The notes below the pieces were generated by a model. That model saw only the letters and a program-made list of their open reading frames with translations. It ran no database searches and was not told where the DNA came from. A stretch of DNA of 64,000 bases from CAVUAT01 sp963739545 (GTDB lineage Bacteria > Actinomycetota > Thermoleophilia > Solirubrobacterales > 70-9): contig CAVUAT010000011.1 in NCBI GenBank assembly GCA_963739545.1, positions 434,001 through 498,000 of the forward strand, in the 5' to 3' direction. A program made the position numbers and the translations under genes. This document shows, in pieces, positions 42,483-51,389 of the stretch (positions are counted from its first letter, which is position 1; every line of letters starts with the position of its first letter).

Positions 42483-45400
42483 GCCTGCGATGCCTTCGGG
42501 GCCGTGGCGTCGTGGAGGTCCTGGAGGGCGAGCACGTCTGGCTCGCCCCGCGTCTGGGCGAAGATTGCGCGCGATGCCGCCGAGGCGCCGGTCATCGTCG
42601 TGATGCAGGGGATGCCGTGGCGAATCGCCTCGCTTCGGATCTCGTAGCCGTCGGTGCGCGCGGCGGTGCCCGTCGGGGTGTTGATGAGCATCTCCACCCC
42701 GCCGTCGCGGATGCAGTCGACGACGTTCGGCGAACCCTCGCCGATCTTCTTGATCGTCCTCACGGGAACTCCCATGCGCGAGATCGCCTGCGCCGTGCCC
42801 GAGGTCGCGATCACCTCGAAGCCCAGGTCGTGGAAGCGGGTCGCGATCTGGGTCGCCGCGGCCTTGTCGGCGTCGGTGACGCTGATGAAGATCGTCCCCT
42901 TGTCGGGCAGCGCGACGCCGGCGGCCGCCTGCGCCTTGGCGAACGCTGTCGGGAAGTCGGCGGCGATCCCCATCACCTCGCCGGTGCTGCGCATCTCGGG
43001 ACCGAGCACCGCGTCGGCGCCGACGAAGCGCGCGAAGGGCAGGACTGCCTCCTTGACGCTGACGTGGTCGAGCGGCTCGGTGGGAAGGTCCTGCTCGCCG
43101 AGGGTCTCGCCCAGCATCAGCCGGCAGGCCACCTTGGCGAGCGGCGCACCGACGGCCTTGCTGACGAACGGGACCGTCCGCGAGGCGCGGGGATTGGCCT
43201 CGATCACGAACAGCTCCCCATCGGCGATGGCGTACTGGATGTTGATCAGGCCCACGACCCCCAGCTCGAGCGCAATCCGCCGTGTCGTCTCGCGGATCTC
43301 GGCCTGCATCTCGGAGCCGAGGCTCATCGGCGGGATCACGCAGGCAGAGTCGCCGGAGTGCACCCCGGCCTCCTCGACGTGCTGCATCACCGCCGCCACG
43401 AAGCAATCCTCGCCGTCGCAGAGGGCGTCGACGTCTACCTCGATCGCGTTCTCGAGGAATCGGTCGAGCAGCAGCGGGTGCTCCTGGTCGGCCTTGACGT
43501 TCGCGTCGAGGTAGGTCGAGAGCGCTTCGCCGGAGTAACAGATCTCCATCGCGCGGCCACCGAGCACGTAGGAGGGCCGCACGAGCAGTGGGAAGCCGAC
43601 GTCGCCCGCGATCGACACGGCCTCCTCGGCCGAGAGCGCCGTTCCGTAAGGCGGGTGCTTGATCTGAAGCCGCTTCAGCAGCGCGCCGAAACGGCCACGG
43701 TCCTCGGCCAGGTCGATCGCGTCCACAGGGGTGCCCAGGAGCTTCAGGCCAGCCTCCTCCAGCGCCCGCGCAAGGCGCAGCGGCGTCTGGCCACCGAACT
43801 GGACGATCACGCCCGCCGGGCGCTCGACCTCGGCGATCGCGAGCACGTCGTCGACCGTCAGCGGCTCGAAGTAGAGGCGGTCAGAGGTGTCGTAGTCGGT
43901 CGAGACCGTCTCTGGGTTGCAGTTGACCATGACGGCGTCGCGGCCGGTGTCGCGCACGGTCATCGCGGCGTGCACGCAGCAGTAATCGAACTCGATCCCC
44001 TGGCCGATGCGGTTGGGGCCGGAGCCGAGGATCATCACTGAGTCGTTGTCCCCTCGGAGGACCTCACCTTCGGGCGCCGCGCCGTTCGGGCCCCGGCGTT
44101 CGTGTGCGGAGTAGAAGTACGGGGTGCGCGCCTCGAACTCCGCGGCGCAGGTGTCGACCGACTTGAAGGTCCGGGTGAGCCCCTCGGTGCCGTCGCCCTC
44201 GGTCGCGAGCTGTCGGAGCTCGCGCAGGAACCAGAGGTCGATCATCGTCGCGCGGTGGACGGCCTCGAGCTCGACACCCCGCATGAACGCCTCGTGGACG
44301 AGGTCGAAGCGGTCCGACGAGGGCGTCGCGAGCCGCTCGAGCAGCTCGCCGGTCGACGCCGGGATCTCGGCGGGCTCGTCGAGCTCGCGTGAGCGCATCG
44401 CCTTCGAGAAGGATTCGCGGAAGGTTCGCCCGATCGCCATCGCCTCGCCGACCGACTTCATGTGGGTGGTGAGCTCGCCCTCGGCACCGGGGAACTTCTC
44501 GAAGGCGAAGCGAGGGACCTTGGTGACGACGTAGTCGATCGTCGGCTCGAAGGAGGCTGGCGTCGCTCGCGTGATGTCGTTCGGGATTTCCTCGAGGGCG
44601 TAGCCGACCGCGAGCTTGGCGGCCATCTTGGCGATCGGGAACCCGGTCGCCTTCGAGGCGAGGGCTGACGAGCGCGAGACGCGCGGGTTCATCTCGATCA
44701 CGACGATCTCGCCGGTCTCGGGGTTGACCGCGAACTGCACGTTGGAGCCGCCGGTCTCGACGCCAACCGCGCGGATGACCTTGATCGCCTGGTCGCGGAG
44801 CTCCTGATAGAGGGTGTCGGTCAGCGTCTGCGCCGGCGCGACGGTGACCGAGTCCCCGGTGTGGACGCCCATCGGGTCGACGTTCTCGATCGAGCAGATG
44901 ATCACGACGTTGTCGTTGCGGTCGCGCATCACCTCGAGCTCGAACTCGCCCCAGCCGAGCACCGACTCCTCGACCAGCACCTGGTTGATCGGGCTCGCGG
45001 CGAGGCCTTCCGAGACGACCTGGGCGAACTCCGTCTCAGTGTGGGCCACCCCGCCCCCGTGCCCGCCGAGCGTGAACGCGGGGCGCACGATGATCGGCAG
45101 GGCGAGGTCACCCGAGCCGAGCGCCTGCTCGCCTTGCTGGATGGACTCGACGATCATCGAGAAGGGGACGCGCAGGCCCGCGAATTCCATTGTCTCGCGG
45201 AAGGCCTCGCGGTCCTCGGCGCGATGGATCGCCTCGTAGTCGGCGCCGATCAGCTCGACTCCGAAGCGCTCGAGCGTCCCGTCGTCGTGCAGGGCCTTCG
45301 CGAGGTTCAGCGCGGTCTGGCCCCCGAGCGTGGGCAGCAGCGCGTCGGGCCGCTCGCGCTCGATCACCTTGGCGACCGGGCCCGGCAGCAGCGGCTCGAT

Positions 45401-45595
45401 GTAGGTGCGGTCGGCGAACTCCGGGTCGGTCATGATCGTGGCCGGGTTGGAGTTGACCAGCACGACCTCGTAGCCCTCCTCCTGGAGGACCTTGCACGCC
45501 TGCACCCCCGAGTAGTCGAACTCGGCCGCCTGCCCGATCACGATCGGCCCTGAGCCGATCAGCAGGATCTTGTGGAGGTCGGTGCGCTTCGGCAC
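42479..45595 (-). CDS. carB: carbamoyl-phosphate synthase large subunit
   Basis: A 1038-residue protein with two homologous ATP-grasp halves. The first has KILLIGSGPIVIGQAAEFDY, LPTLGGQTALNLA and NVQFAVNPETGEIVVIEMNP. The second has MILGSGPNRIGQGIEFDYCC, VIVQFGGQTPLRLARAL and GEVMGIAADFPTAFAKAQ. A C-terminal MGS-like allosteric domain (FHDLGFEVIATSGTA) ends it. GTG start at 45595, overlapping the upstream acetyltransferase stop by one base (TAGTG). It makes carbamoyl phosphate for pyrimidines and arginine. Confidence 0.97.
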   Translation of the reverse strand: MPKRTDLHKILLIGSGPIVIGQAAEFDYSGVQACKVLQEEGYEVVLVNSNPATIMTDPEFADRTYIEPLLPGPVAKVIERERPDALLPTLGGQTALNLAKALHDDGTLERFGVELIGADYEAIHRAEDREAFRETMEFAGLRVPFSMIVESIQQGEQALGSGDLALPIIVRPAFTLGGHGGGVAHTETEFAQVVSEGLAASPINQVLVEESVLGWGEFELEVMRDRNDNVVIICSIENVDPMGVHTGDSVTVAPAQTLTDTLYQELRDQAIKVIRAVGVETGGSNVQFAVNPETGEIVVIEMNPRVSRSSALASKATGFPIAKMAAKLAVGYALEEIPNDITRATPASFEPTIDYVVTKVPRFAFEKFPGAEGELTTHMKSVGEAMAIGRTFRESFSKAMRSRELDEPAEIPASTGELLERLATPSSDRFDLVHEAFMRGVELEAVHRATMIDLWFLRELRQLATEGDGTEGLTRTFKSVDTCAAEFEARTPYFYSAHERRGPNGAAPEGEVLRGDNDSVMILGSGPNRIGQGIEFDYCCVHAAMTVRDTGRDAVMVNCNPETVSTDYDTSDRLYFEPLTVDDVLAIAEVERPAGVIVQFGGQTPLRLARALEEAGLKLLGTPVDAIDLAEDRGRFGALLKRLQIKHPPYGTALSAEEAVSIAGDVGFPLLVRPSYVLGGRAMEICYSGEALSTYLDANVKADQEHPLLLDRFLENAIEVDVDALCDGEDCFVAAVMQHVEEAGVHSGDSACVIPPMSLGSEMQAEIRETTRRIALELGVVGLINIQYAIADGELFVIEANPRASRTVPFVSKAVGAPLAKVACRLMLGETLGEQDLPTEPLDHVSVKEAVLPFARFVGADAVLGPEMRSTGEVMGIAADFPTAFAKAQAAAGVALPDKGTIFISVTDADKAAATQIATRFHDLGFEVIATSGTAQAISRMGVPVRTIKKIGEGSPNVVDCIRDGGVEMLINTPTGTAARTDGYEIRSEAIRHGIPCITTMTGASAASRAIFAQTRGEPDVLALQDLHDATAPKASQA

Positions 45596-46212
45596 TACGG
45601 CTTCGCCATCCCTGTGCTCGGTTCCACTTCGTTCCACCTCGCGAGCCGGGCACGGACCTCGGGCCAGTCGTCGTCGGTGATCGAGAAGTAGGCGGAGTCC
45701 CGAACGCCGATCCCCGACATCACCATGTGCTTGCGGAACACTCCCTCGAAGCAGGCCGGGAGAGCCTCGAGCGCCGCGCGAGAGCGCTGGTTTCGCGCGT
45801 CGGTCTTGAACTCGATTCGCATCGCGCCGAGTTCCTCGAACGCGAAGCCGCACATCAGAAGCTTCTGCTCGCGGTTTGCGCCGGTTCGCCACGCCGAGGG
45901 GCGCAGCCACGTCCATCCGATCTCAAGACCGTTGTGTTCGGGGCGGGGAGCGAGGTAGGAGGAGCTGCCGAGCGCGTCGCCGGCGGCGGAGAGCGTGGCG
46001 AAGCCCCACTCGCGTCCCTGCTCCGAGGCCTCCAGGCGCGCCGCGAACCACTTGGCGAACGCCTCCTCGTCGCGGCCGGCGTCGCGGTCCATCCACTCCC
46101 AGATGCGCTCGTCGCGCGAGGCCTGAAGCAACGGGCGCTCGTGCTCTGCACGCAGAGGCTCGAGTGTGACCATCGCGCCCTTCAGCTCACGGCTCGGCGG
46201 GGGCCAGATCAA
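45595..46212 (-). CDS. GNAT-family N-acetyltransferase (RimJ/RimL-like)
   Basis: A 205-residue acetyltransferase: MVTLEPLRAEHERPLLQASR, EIGWTWLRPSAWRTGANREQ (acetyl-CoA-proximal loop), GAMRIEFKTDARNQRSRAAL and the final GVFRKHMVM. That matches RimL-like enzymes that modify protein or small-molecule amines. It sits inside the pyrimidine operon between carA and carB, overlapping the NTF2-like gene by 4 nt and carB by 1 nt. A role linked to pyrimidine synthesis is unproven. Confidence 0.9.
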   Translation of the reverse strand: MIWPPPSRELKGAMVTLEPLRAEHERPLLQASRDERIWEWMDRDAGRDEEAFAKWFAARLEASEQGREWGFATLSAAGDALGSSSYLAPRPEHNGLEIGWTWLRPSAWRTGANREQKLLMCGFAFEELGAMRIEFKTDARNQRSRAALEALPACFEGVFRKHMVMSGIGVRDSAYFSITDDDWPEVRARLARWNEVEPSTGMAKP

Positions 46213-46670
46213 CGCTCGGCACCTTCATCCGCGACCGCCTCATCGGCGGCGAGCTTCGCCTCCGCGTGGGCGAGGAAGGCGGTGATCTCGATGAACCGCT
46301 CGCTCTCGATTCGGCCGAGCATGCCGTACTCGCTCTCGACCGCGACCCCGCTCTCCCTGCCCACCATGCGCATCGTCCCGAGCGCGAGCAGGTGGTCCTC
46401 GCCGACGGCCTCGATCTCGATTGCTTCGATCATGTGCTCGGACGCGACCGCGTCGATCTCCGCGATCCACTCGCGAAGTCCCTCGCGGCCGCGAAAGACC
46501 TTGTCGCCGAGCTCGACTATCGCCGGCCGCAGCTCGAGGTCGGGGTGGCAGAACTCGTCGAAGTGATCCAGCGGCGCCCACAGCGACCCACTCTCGTAAA
46601 GCTGGGCGAACCTCTGTCCGAGCGAGAGGTTGGCCTGCTGCGCCGGACTCAGTTCGGATTGCGCCATCAC
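46209..46670 (-). CDS. NTF2-like (SnoaL-type) protein inside the pyrimidine operon
   Basis: A 153-residue NTF2 fold: RFAQLYESGSLWAPLDHFDE, FCHPDLELRPAIVELGDKVF, RGREGLREWIAEIDAV, LLALGTMRMVGRESGVAV. Ligand or activity unknown. It resembles the NTF2-like protein at 27681-28115 (HPD, VFRGRE motifs). Both ends overlap neighbours (carA and the GNAT gene) by 4 nt, so it is translated with the operon. Confidence 0.83.
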   Translation of the reverse strand: MMAQSELSPAQQANLSLGQRFAQLYESGSLWAPLDHFDEFCHPDLELRPAIVELGDKVFRGREGLREWIAEIDAVASEHMIEAIEIEAVGEDHLLALGTMRMVGRESGVAVESEYGMLGRIESERFIEITAFLAHAEAKLAADEAVADEGAER

Positions 46671-47776
46671 CTCGCCAGCTCCAGGAAACGGTCAAAGAGG
46701 TGGCGCGCGTCGTGAGGGCCCGGGCCCGCCTCGGGGTGGTACTGGACGGTGCAGCCGGGGACGTCCTTGAGGACGAGCCCCTCGACCGTGCGGTCGTACA
46801 GGTTCAGGTGCGAGAGCTCGGCTTCGCCGAAGTCGGTGGACCAGCGCACCGGCTCGTCGCCCTCGATCGTCGTCTCTCCCCCGGGTCCACTGACCGCGAA
46901 GCCGTGGTTCTGGGAGGTGATGTCGATCCGGCCCGTTTCGAGGTCCTTGACCGGGTGGTTGGCGCCGCGGTGGCCGAAGGGCAGCTTGAAGGTGTCGAGG
47001 CCGACCGCGCGGCACAGAAGCTGGTGGCCGAGGCAGATGCCGACAACCGGCGCCTCGCCGACGCAGCCCTTGACGCTCTCGACCACGTAATCGAGCGCGC
47101 CCGGGTCGCCGGGGCCGTTGGCCAGGAAGACGAGGTCGGGGTCGCGCGCCAGGACGTCGTCGGCGGTCGCGGTGCACGGCAGCAGCGTCACCCTCGCGCG
47201 GCGCTCGCGAAGCTGGCGGATGATTGAGAGCTTGATCCCGGTGTCGATGCCGACTACGTGCGGGCCCTCGCCGGCGAACTCGATCGGCTCCGCGGGCGTC
47301 ACGGTTTTAGCGAGATCGGCGCCGTCCATCGAGGGCTCCGCGGCTACGAGAGCGCGAGCCTCGCCCTCGGAGAGCTCGGCAGAGAAGATGCCGCCTCGCA
47401 TCGCGCCGCCGTCGCGTATCCGTTTGACGAGCGCGCGGGTGTCGACGCCCGTGATCGCCGGGATGCCGCAGTCGCGCAGCCAGTCCAGCCACCCTCCCTC
47501 GGCGGTCGCAGCGTCCTCGCCGTTTCGAGCCTCGCGCATGATCACGCCGCGGGCGTGCACCCGGTCGGACTCCATCGCCTCCGCCGAGACGCCGTAGTTG
47601 CCGACCATGGGGTAAGTGAAGGTGATGATCTGGCCCGCGTAGCTCGGGTCGGTGACCGCCTCCTGGTAGCCGGTCATCGACGTGTTGAAGACCACCTCTC
47701 CCGTCGCGGTCGCCGGGTCCCCGACGAGCTCGCCGTCGAGGCGCGTCCCGTCTTCCAACAGGAGGAAGCCGCTCAT
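46667..47776 (-). CDS. carA: carbamoyl-phosphate synthase small (glutaminase) subunit
   Basis: A 369-residue CarA. The N-terminal CPSase domain has LLLEDGTRLDGELVG and FNTSMTGYQEAVTDPSYAGQ. The C-terminal class I amidotransferase has nucleophile Cys in VVGICLGHQLL (about residue 256) and HPE in VQYHPEAGPGPHD. It supplies ammonia to CarB, from which it is separated here by two unrelated genes. It overlaps the isochorismatase-like gene as ATGA. Confidence 0.96.
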   Translation of the reverse strand: MSGFLLLEDGTRLDGELVGDPATATGEVVFNTSMTGYQEAVTDPSYAGQIITFTYPMVGNYGVSAEAMESDRVHARGVIMREARNGEDAATAEGGWLDWLRDCGIPAITGVDTRALVKRIRDGGAMRGGIFSAELSEGEARALVAAEPSMDGADLAKTVTPAEPIEFAGEGPHVVGIDTGIKLSIIRQLRERRARVTLLPCTATADDVLARDPDLVFLANGPGDPGALDYVVESVKGCVGEAPVVGICLGHQLLCRAVGLDTFKLPFGHRGANHPVKDLETGRIDITSQNHGFAVSGPGGETTIEGDEPVRWSTDFGEAELSHLNLYDRTVEGLVLKDVPGCTVQYHPEAGPGPHDARHLFDRFLELAR

Positions 47777-48363
47777 ACGGGCGTCTTCTTGGCCGCGGGC
47801 GCCCCGGGGTTCGGGGCGAACTCCAGAATCAGCTTCTGAACGGCTTTGAACTCTTCGGTGCCGGCGCGGCGGACGAGCTCGAACAGCGACGTCTCGACGC
47901 TGGTCAGCACGGCTCCGGCCTGCTCCATCTTCTGCAGCCCGACCCGCTTCGAGTCCGCGAAGCGCGAGCCGACAGCGTCCTCGGCGACGTGGACCTCCGT
48001 GCCGCTGCCGAGCAGGTCGAGCACGGTCTGATTGACACAGACGTGCGTCTCGATCCCGCAGACGAGCGCCTGGTCGCGGCCTGCGCCGAGCTCGAAGCCG
48101 TCGGCCTCGGCGGCGGAGAACGCGACCTTCTCCAGCGGCCCCACGCCCGCCGGTAGCCGGTCCGCGACCTCGGGGACCGTCTCCCCCAGGCCCTTCGGGT
48201 ACTGCTCGGTGACGACGACGGGGATTCCGACTGCCTCGGCGCCGCGCACGAGCGTCGAGGCGGCACGCGCGACCTGCTCGAAGTCGGGGACCGCCTTTCG
48301 GAACGCCTCCTGCACGTCGACGACGACCAGCGCAGCACGAGCCGGATCCAGACGCTCGGGCAC
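47773..48363 (-). CDS. isochorismatase-like cysteine hydrolase
   Basis: A 196-residue protein with the catalytic triad pattern of the family: Asp in ALVVVDVQEAFR, Lys in GVGPLEKVAFSA, Cys in ALVCGIETHVCVNQT (about residue 121). Relatives include nicotinamidases, ureidoacrylate and N-carbamoyl amidohydrolases and YcaC-like proteins. Ureidoacrylate or N-carbamoyl compounds would fit a pyrimidine context, but that is inference. GTG start overlaps the pyrC stop (TAGTG); its stop overlaps carA (ATGA). Confidence 0.88.
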   Translation of the reverse strand: MPERLDPARAALVVVDVQEAFRKAVPDFEQVARAASTLVRGAEAVGIPVVVTEQYPKGLGETVPEVADRLPAGVGPLEKVAFSAAEADGFELGAGRDQALVCGIETHVCVNQTVLDLLGSGTEVHVAEDAVGSRFADSKRVGLQKMEQAGAVLTSVETSLFELVRRAGTEEFKAVQKLILEFAPNPGAPAAKKTPV

Positions 48364-49706
48364 TAGGCCACCCCCATCGCGAAGCTGCGCTGGCGGAACG
48401 CGACCCGGCCGTCGGCGACGGTCATCATCACGCGGCCGGTCAGCGTGCGGCCCGCGAAGCAGTTGTTGTCGGAGCGGCTCTCGTAGCCGTCCTCCCCCAC
48501 CACCCACTCGACCGCGGGATCGACGAGCGCGATGTTCGCGCGCCTGTCGGCCTCGAGGCGCGGCGCATCTATCCCGAACGGCTCGCCGCCGCAGGTCATC
48601 TTCTCGACCAGCAGCCCGAGCTCGATCGCGCCGGGCAGGACCAGCTCGGTGTGGAGGACCGCAAAGGCCGTCTCGAGCCCGGTGACCCCCATCGCCGCCT
48701 GCTCGAACGGGACCTCCTTCTCCTCGGATGCGTGGGGTGCGTGGTCGGTCGCGACGCAATCGATCGTCCCGTCTCGCAAGCCGTCGATCAGCGCCTGGCG
48801 GTCATCCTCGGAGCGAAGCGGTGGGTTCATCTTGAAGCCGGAGTCCAGGCTGCGCACCGCTGCGTCGGTGAGCACCAGGTGGTGCGGCGAGGCCTCGCAC
48901 GTGACCTGCACCCCTTCGCGCTTGGCCGCGGCGATCGCTTCGACCGAGGCGCGGGCCGAGAGGTGCTGGACGTGGATCCGGGCCCCTTCATACAGGGCCA
49001 GTGCGCAGTCGCGCGCGATCATCGTCGACTCCGAGACGCCGGGCACGCCCGCCATCCCGAGGACCGCCGAGACTTCGCCCTCGTGCATCACCCCGTCGCC
49101 GGAGAGCTCGGGGTCCTCCTCATGGAGGGCGATAACGCCGGCCGCGAGGCGCTGGTATTGGAGTGCCCGGCGCAGCACGCGGGCGCTTCGGATCGGCAGC
49201 CCGTCGTCGGAGAACGCGATGGCGCCCTCGTCCCAGAGCTCAGCCATCTCGGTGAGCTCCTCGCCGGCCATGCCGCGGGTGACGTTGGCGACGAACCCGA
49301 CCGGGATCGACGCCTCGCGCTCCGCGCGCTCGCGAACCGAGCCGAGCACCGAGGCCGAGTCGACCGGCGGCGAGGTGTTGGCCATCGCGATCACCGCGCA
49401 GTAGCCGCCGGCCCCCGCTGCGCGGGTGCCCGTCTCGAGGTCCTCCTTGTGCTCCTGACCGGGAACGCGCAGGTGCACGTGCGGGTCCACGAAGGCCGGC
49501 AGGGCCAGTAGCCCGTCGCCGTCCACCTCCTCCGCCCCCTCCGGAGCCTCGGCCGATTCCGCAGCGGCCAGCTCGGTGATCTCGCCGCCGCGCACGACGA
49601 TGTCGCGCACCTCGTCGAGACCCGCCCGCGGGTCGAAGGCCCGGGCACCGCGGATCACGAGGTCGGCCTCGTCGCCCCCGCGCCAGACGAGCGGCTCGGG
49701 CCTCAT
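48363..49706 (-). CDS. pyrC: dihydroorotase
   Basis: A 447-residue amidohydrolase of the long, class I type. Zinc ligands are seen in FVDPHVHLRVPG (H-x-H), CEASPHHLVLTD and CVATDHAPH; FKMNPPLR binds substrate. It cyclises carbamoyl aspartate. Its ATG overlaps the pyrB stop by 4 nt, and its stop overlaps the isochorismatase start. Confidence 0.96.
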   Translation of the reverse strand: MRPEPLVWRGGDEADLVIRGARAFDPRAGLDEVRDIVVRGGEITELAAAESAEAPEGAEEVDGDGLLALPAFVDPHVHLRVPGQEHKEDLETGTRAAGAGGYCAVIAMANTSPPVDSASVLGSVRERAEREASIPVGFVANVTRGMAGEELTEMAELWDEGAIAFSDDGLPIRSARVLRRALQYQRLAAGVIALHEEDPELSGDGVMHEGEVSAVLGMAGVPGVSESTMIARDCALALYEGARIHVQHLSARASVEAIAAAKREGVQVTCEASPHHLVLTDAAVRSLDSGFKMNPPLRSEDDRQALIDGLRDGTIDCVATDHAPHASEEKEVPFEQAAMGVTGLETAFAVLHTELVLPGAIELGLLVEKMTCGGEPFGIDAPRLEADRRANIALVDPAVEWVVGEDGYESRSDNNCFAGRTLTGRVMMTVADGRVAFRQRSFAMGVA

Positions 49707-50659
49707 GCCGGCTGTCCGATCCGGGGCGGGGTGTCGACCGGCACGGTTGCCTCGCGCGGGCGGTCGCTGCCGGTCAGCAGCTCGTAGAGGATCGCCATCC
49801 GCACGACGAGCCCGCTCTCGACCTGCGCGGTGATCAGCGACTGCGCCGAGTCGATCACCTCGGGTGAGAGCTCGACGCCGCGGTTGACGGGGCCGGGGTG
49901 CATCAGGAGCTGGCGCGGGGCGAGCCGGCGCGAGTCGATCTGGTAGCGCATCGCGTACTCGCGCAACGAGGGGACGAAGCTCTCGCTCATCCGCTCGTTC
50001 TGCATGCGCAGCGCGTAGACGACGTCGGCCTCACCGAGCCCGTCGATGTCGTAGGAGACGGTCACGCCGGTCGCCTCGATCCCACGAGGGATCAGGGTCG
50101 GTGGCCCGCAGAGCGTCACCTTCGCCCCCATCGCCTCGAAGGCGAGCAGGCAGGAGCGCGCGACGCGGCTGTGGAGGACGTCGCCGACGATCCAGATGTT
50201 GACCCCGTCGAGCGAGCCCAGCCGCTGGCGCAGGGTGAAGACGTCGAGCAGCGCCTGGCTCGGGTGCTCGTGCTTGCCGTCGCCGGCGTTGACCACCGAG
50301 GCATCCGTCCAGCGCGCGACGAGATCCGCGGCGCCCGCGTAGGGGGAGCGGATCACGATGATCGCGGGGTCGTAGGCCGAGAGGGTCGCGATCGTGTCCT
50401 TCAGGCTCTCGCCCTTGTCCACGGCCGAGCCGGCGGCCTTGATGCTGACCAGGTCGGCCGAGAGCCTCTTGGCGGCGAGCTCGAATGAGCTGCTCGTGCG
50501 CGTGCTCGACTCGTAGAAGAGGTTGACGACGGTGCGGCCGCGCAGGGTCGGCACCTTCTTGATGTCGCGCTTGCCGACCTCGGCGAAGCTCTGGGCCCGG
50601 TCGAGGATGCGCTCGATCTCAGGGCGCTTGAGCGACTCCACCGTCAGCAGGTGCTTCAT
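49703..50659 (-). CDS. pyrB: aspartate carbamoyltransferase, catalytic subunit
   Basis: A 318-residue ATCase. Carbamoyl-phosphate motif FYESSTRTSSSFELAAKRL (STRT), GDGKHEHPSQALLDVFT (HPxQ), NIWIVGDVLHSRVARS, and MHPGPVNRGVEL. No regulatory PyrI is seen nearby. It overlaps pyrR by 4 nt and pyrC by 4 nt, so the whole pyr set is likely one coupled transcript. Confidence 0.96.
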   Translation of the reverse strand: MKHLLTVESLKRPEIERILDRAQSFAEVGKRDIKKVPTLRGRTVVNLFYESSTRTSSSFELAAKRLSADLVSIKAAGSAVDKGESLKDTIATLSAYDPAIIVIRSPYAGAADLVARWTDASVVNAGDGKHEHPSQALLDVFTLRQRLGSLDGVNIWIVGDVLHSRVARSCLLAFEAMGAKVTLCGPPTLIPRGIEATGVTVSYDIDGLGEADVVYALRMQNERMSESFVPSLREYAMRYQIDSRRLAPRQLLMHPGPVNRGVELSPEVIDSAQSLITAQVESGLVVRMAILYELLTGSDRPREATVPVDTPPRIGQPA

Positions 50660-51294
50660 GGGCTCTCCTCTCCTCCGCCCGCGGGCGCAGCTGCGCCCGC
50701 GGGCAGGATCGCGACCTCGTCGCGACCGTCGGTCTCTTCGAGTCGGACGTGGACCCGCTCGCCCGGCGCCGTCGGCAGGTTCTTGCCGACGTAGTCGGGG
50801 CGGATTGGAAGCTCGCGGTGCCCGCGGTCGGCCAGGACCGCGAGCTGGACCCGGGCGGGGCGCCCGTAGTCGAAGAGGGCGTCGATCGCGGCTCGCACCG
50901 TGCGGCCCGTGTAGAGGACGTCGTCGATGAGGATCACCGTGCGCCCCGAGAGCTCGAAGTCGAGGTGAGAGTCGTGGACGACCGGGGCGTCGAGCGAGGA
51001 TTGGCGCTGCCCGACGTCGTCCCGGTAAAAGGAGATGTCGATGTCGCCGAGCGGGACGTCGGCGTCGCTCAACTCGCCGATCAGGGAGTGGAGCCGCTTC
51101 GAGAGCACCGCGCCGCGAGTGTGGATGCCGACGAGCGCGATGTCGCCCGCTCCTGGCTCCTCCTCGTTCCGCTCGACGATCTCGTGCGCGATGCGCACAA
51201 GCGCGCTGCGCAACTCGTCGTGCTCGAGCACGGTCTTCTCGGCGATCTTGACGCTCCTTCCCGGCCTCTCAGGACCGCGGTTAAAGGGGCTCAT
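50656..51294 (-). CDS. pyrR: PyrR, pyrimidine operon regulator / uracil phosphoribosyltransferase
   Basis: A protein of about 212 residues with PRPP loop VILIDDVLYTGRTVRAAIDA (DDVLYTGRT), GIHTRGAVLSKRL and DISFYRDDVG, diagnostic of PyrR. In Bacillus it binds UMP and mRNA to attenuate the operon; in mycobacteria it may act on translation initiation. No terminator/antiterminator is visible in the upstream 95 nt. A weak -10 (TACATT, 51313-51308) would give a very short leader. ATG at 51294 chosen; TTG at 51309 possible. Confidence 0.93.
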   Translation of the reverse strand: MSPFNRGPERPGRSVKIAEKTVLEHDELRSALVRIAHEIVERNEEEPGAGDIALVGIHTRGAVLSKRLHSLIGELSDADVPLGDIDISFYRDDVGQRQSSLDAPVVHDSHLDFELSGRTVILIDDVLYTGRTVRAAIDALFDYGRPARVQLAVLADRGHRELPIRPDYVGKNLPTAPGERVHVRLEETDGRDEVAILPAGAAAPAGGGEESP

Positions 51295-51389
51295 GTGCTG
51301 CTGAGGCAATGTAGCACCGGCACCCGACCGTTCGGTACGCCTCCGCCGCGGGAGATCGCTGGTTCCGGCAATTCTGCGCCGCAGCGCAG

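Noticed and set aside
51295..51389. PyrR attenuator upstream of pyrR
   Set aside because: No terminator hairpin with a T run and no PyrR binding-loop pattern could be found in this short region, so any PyrR control must work differently.
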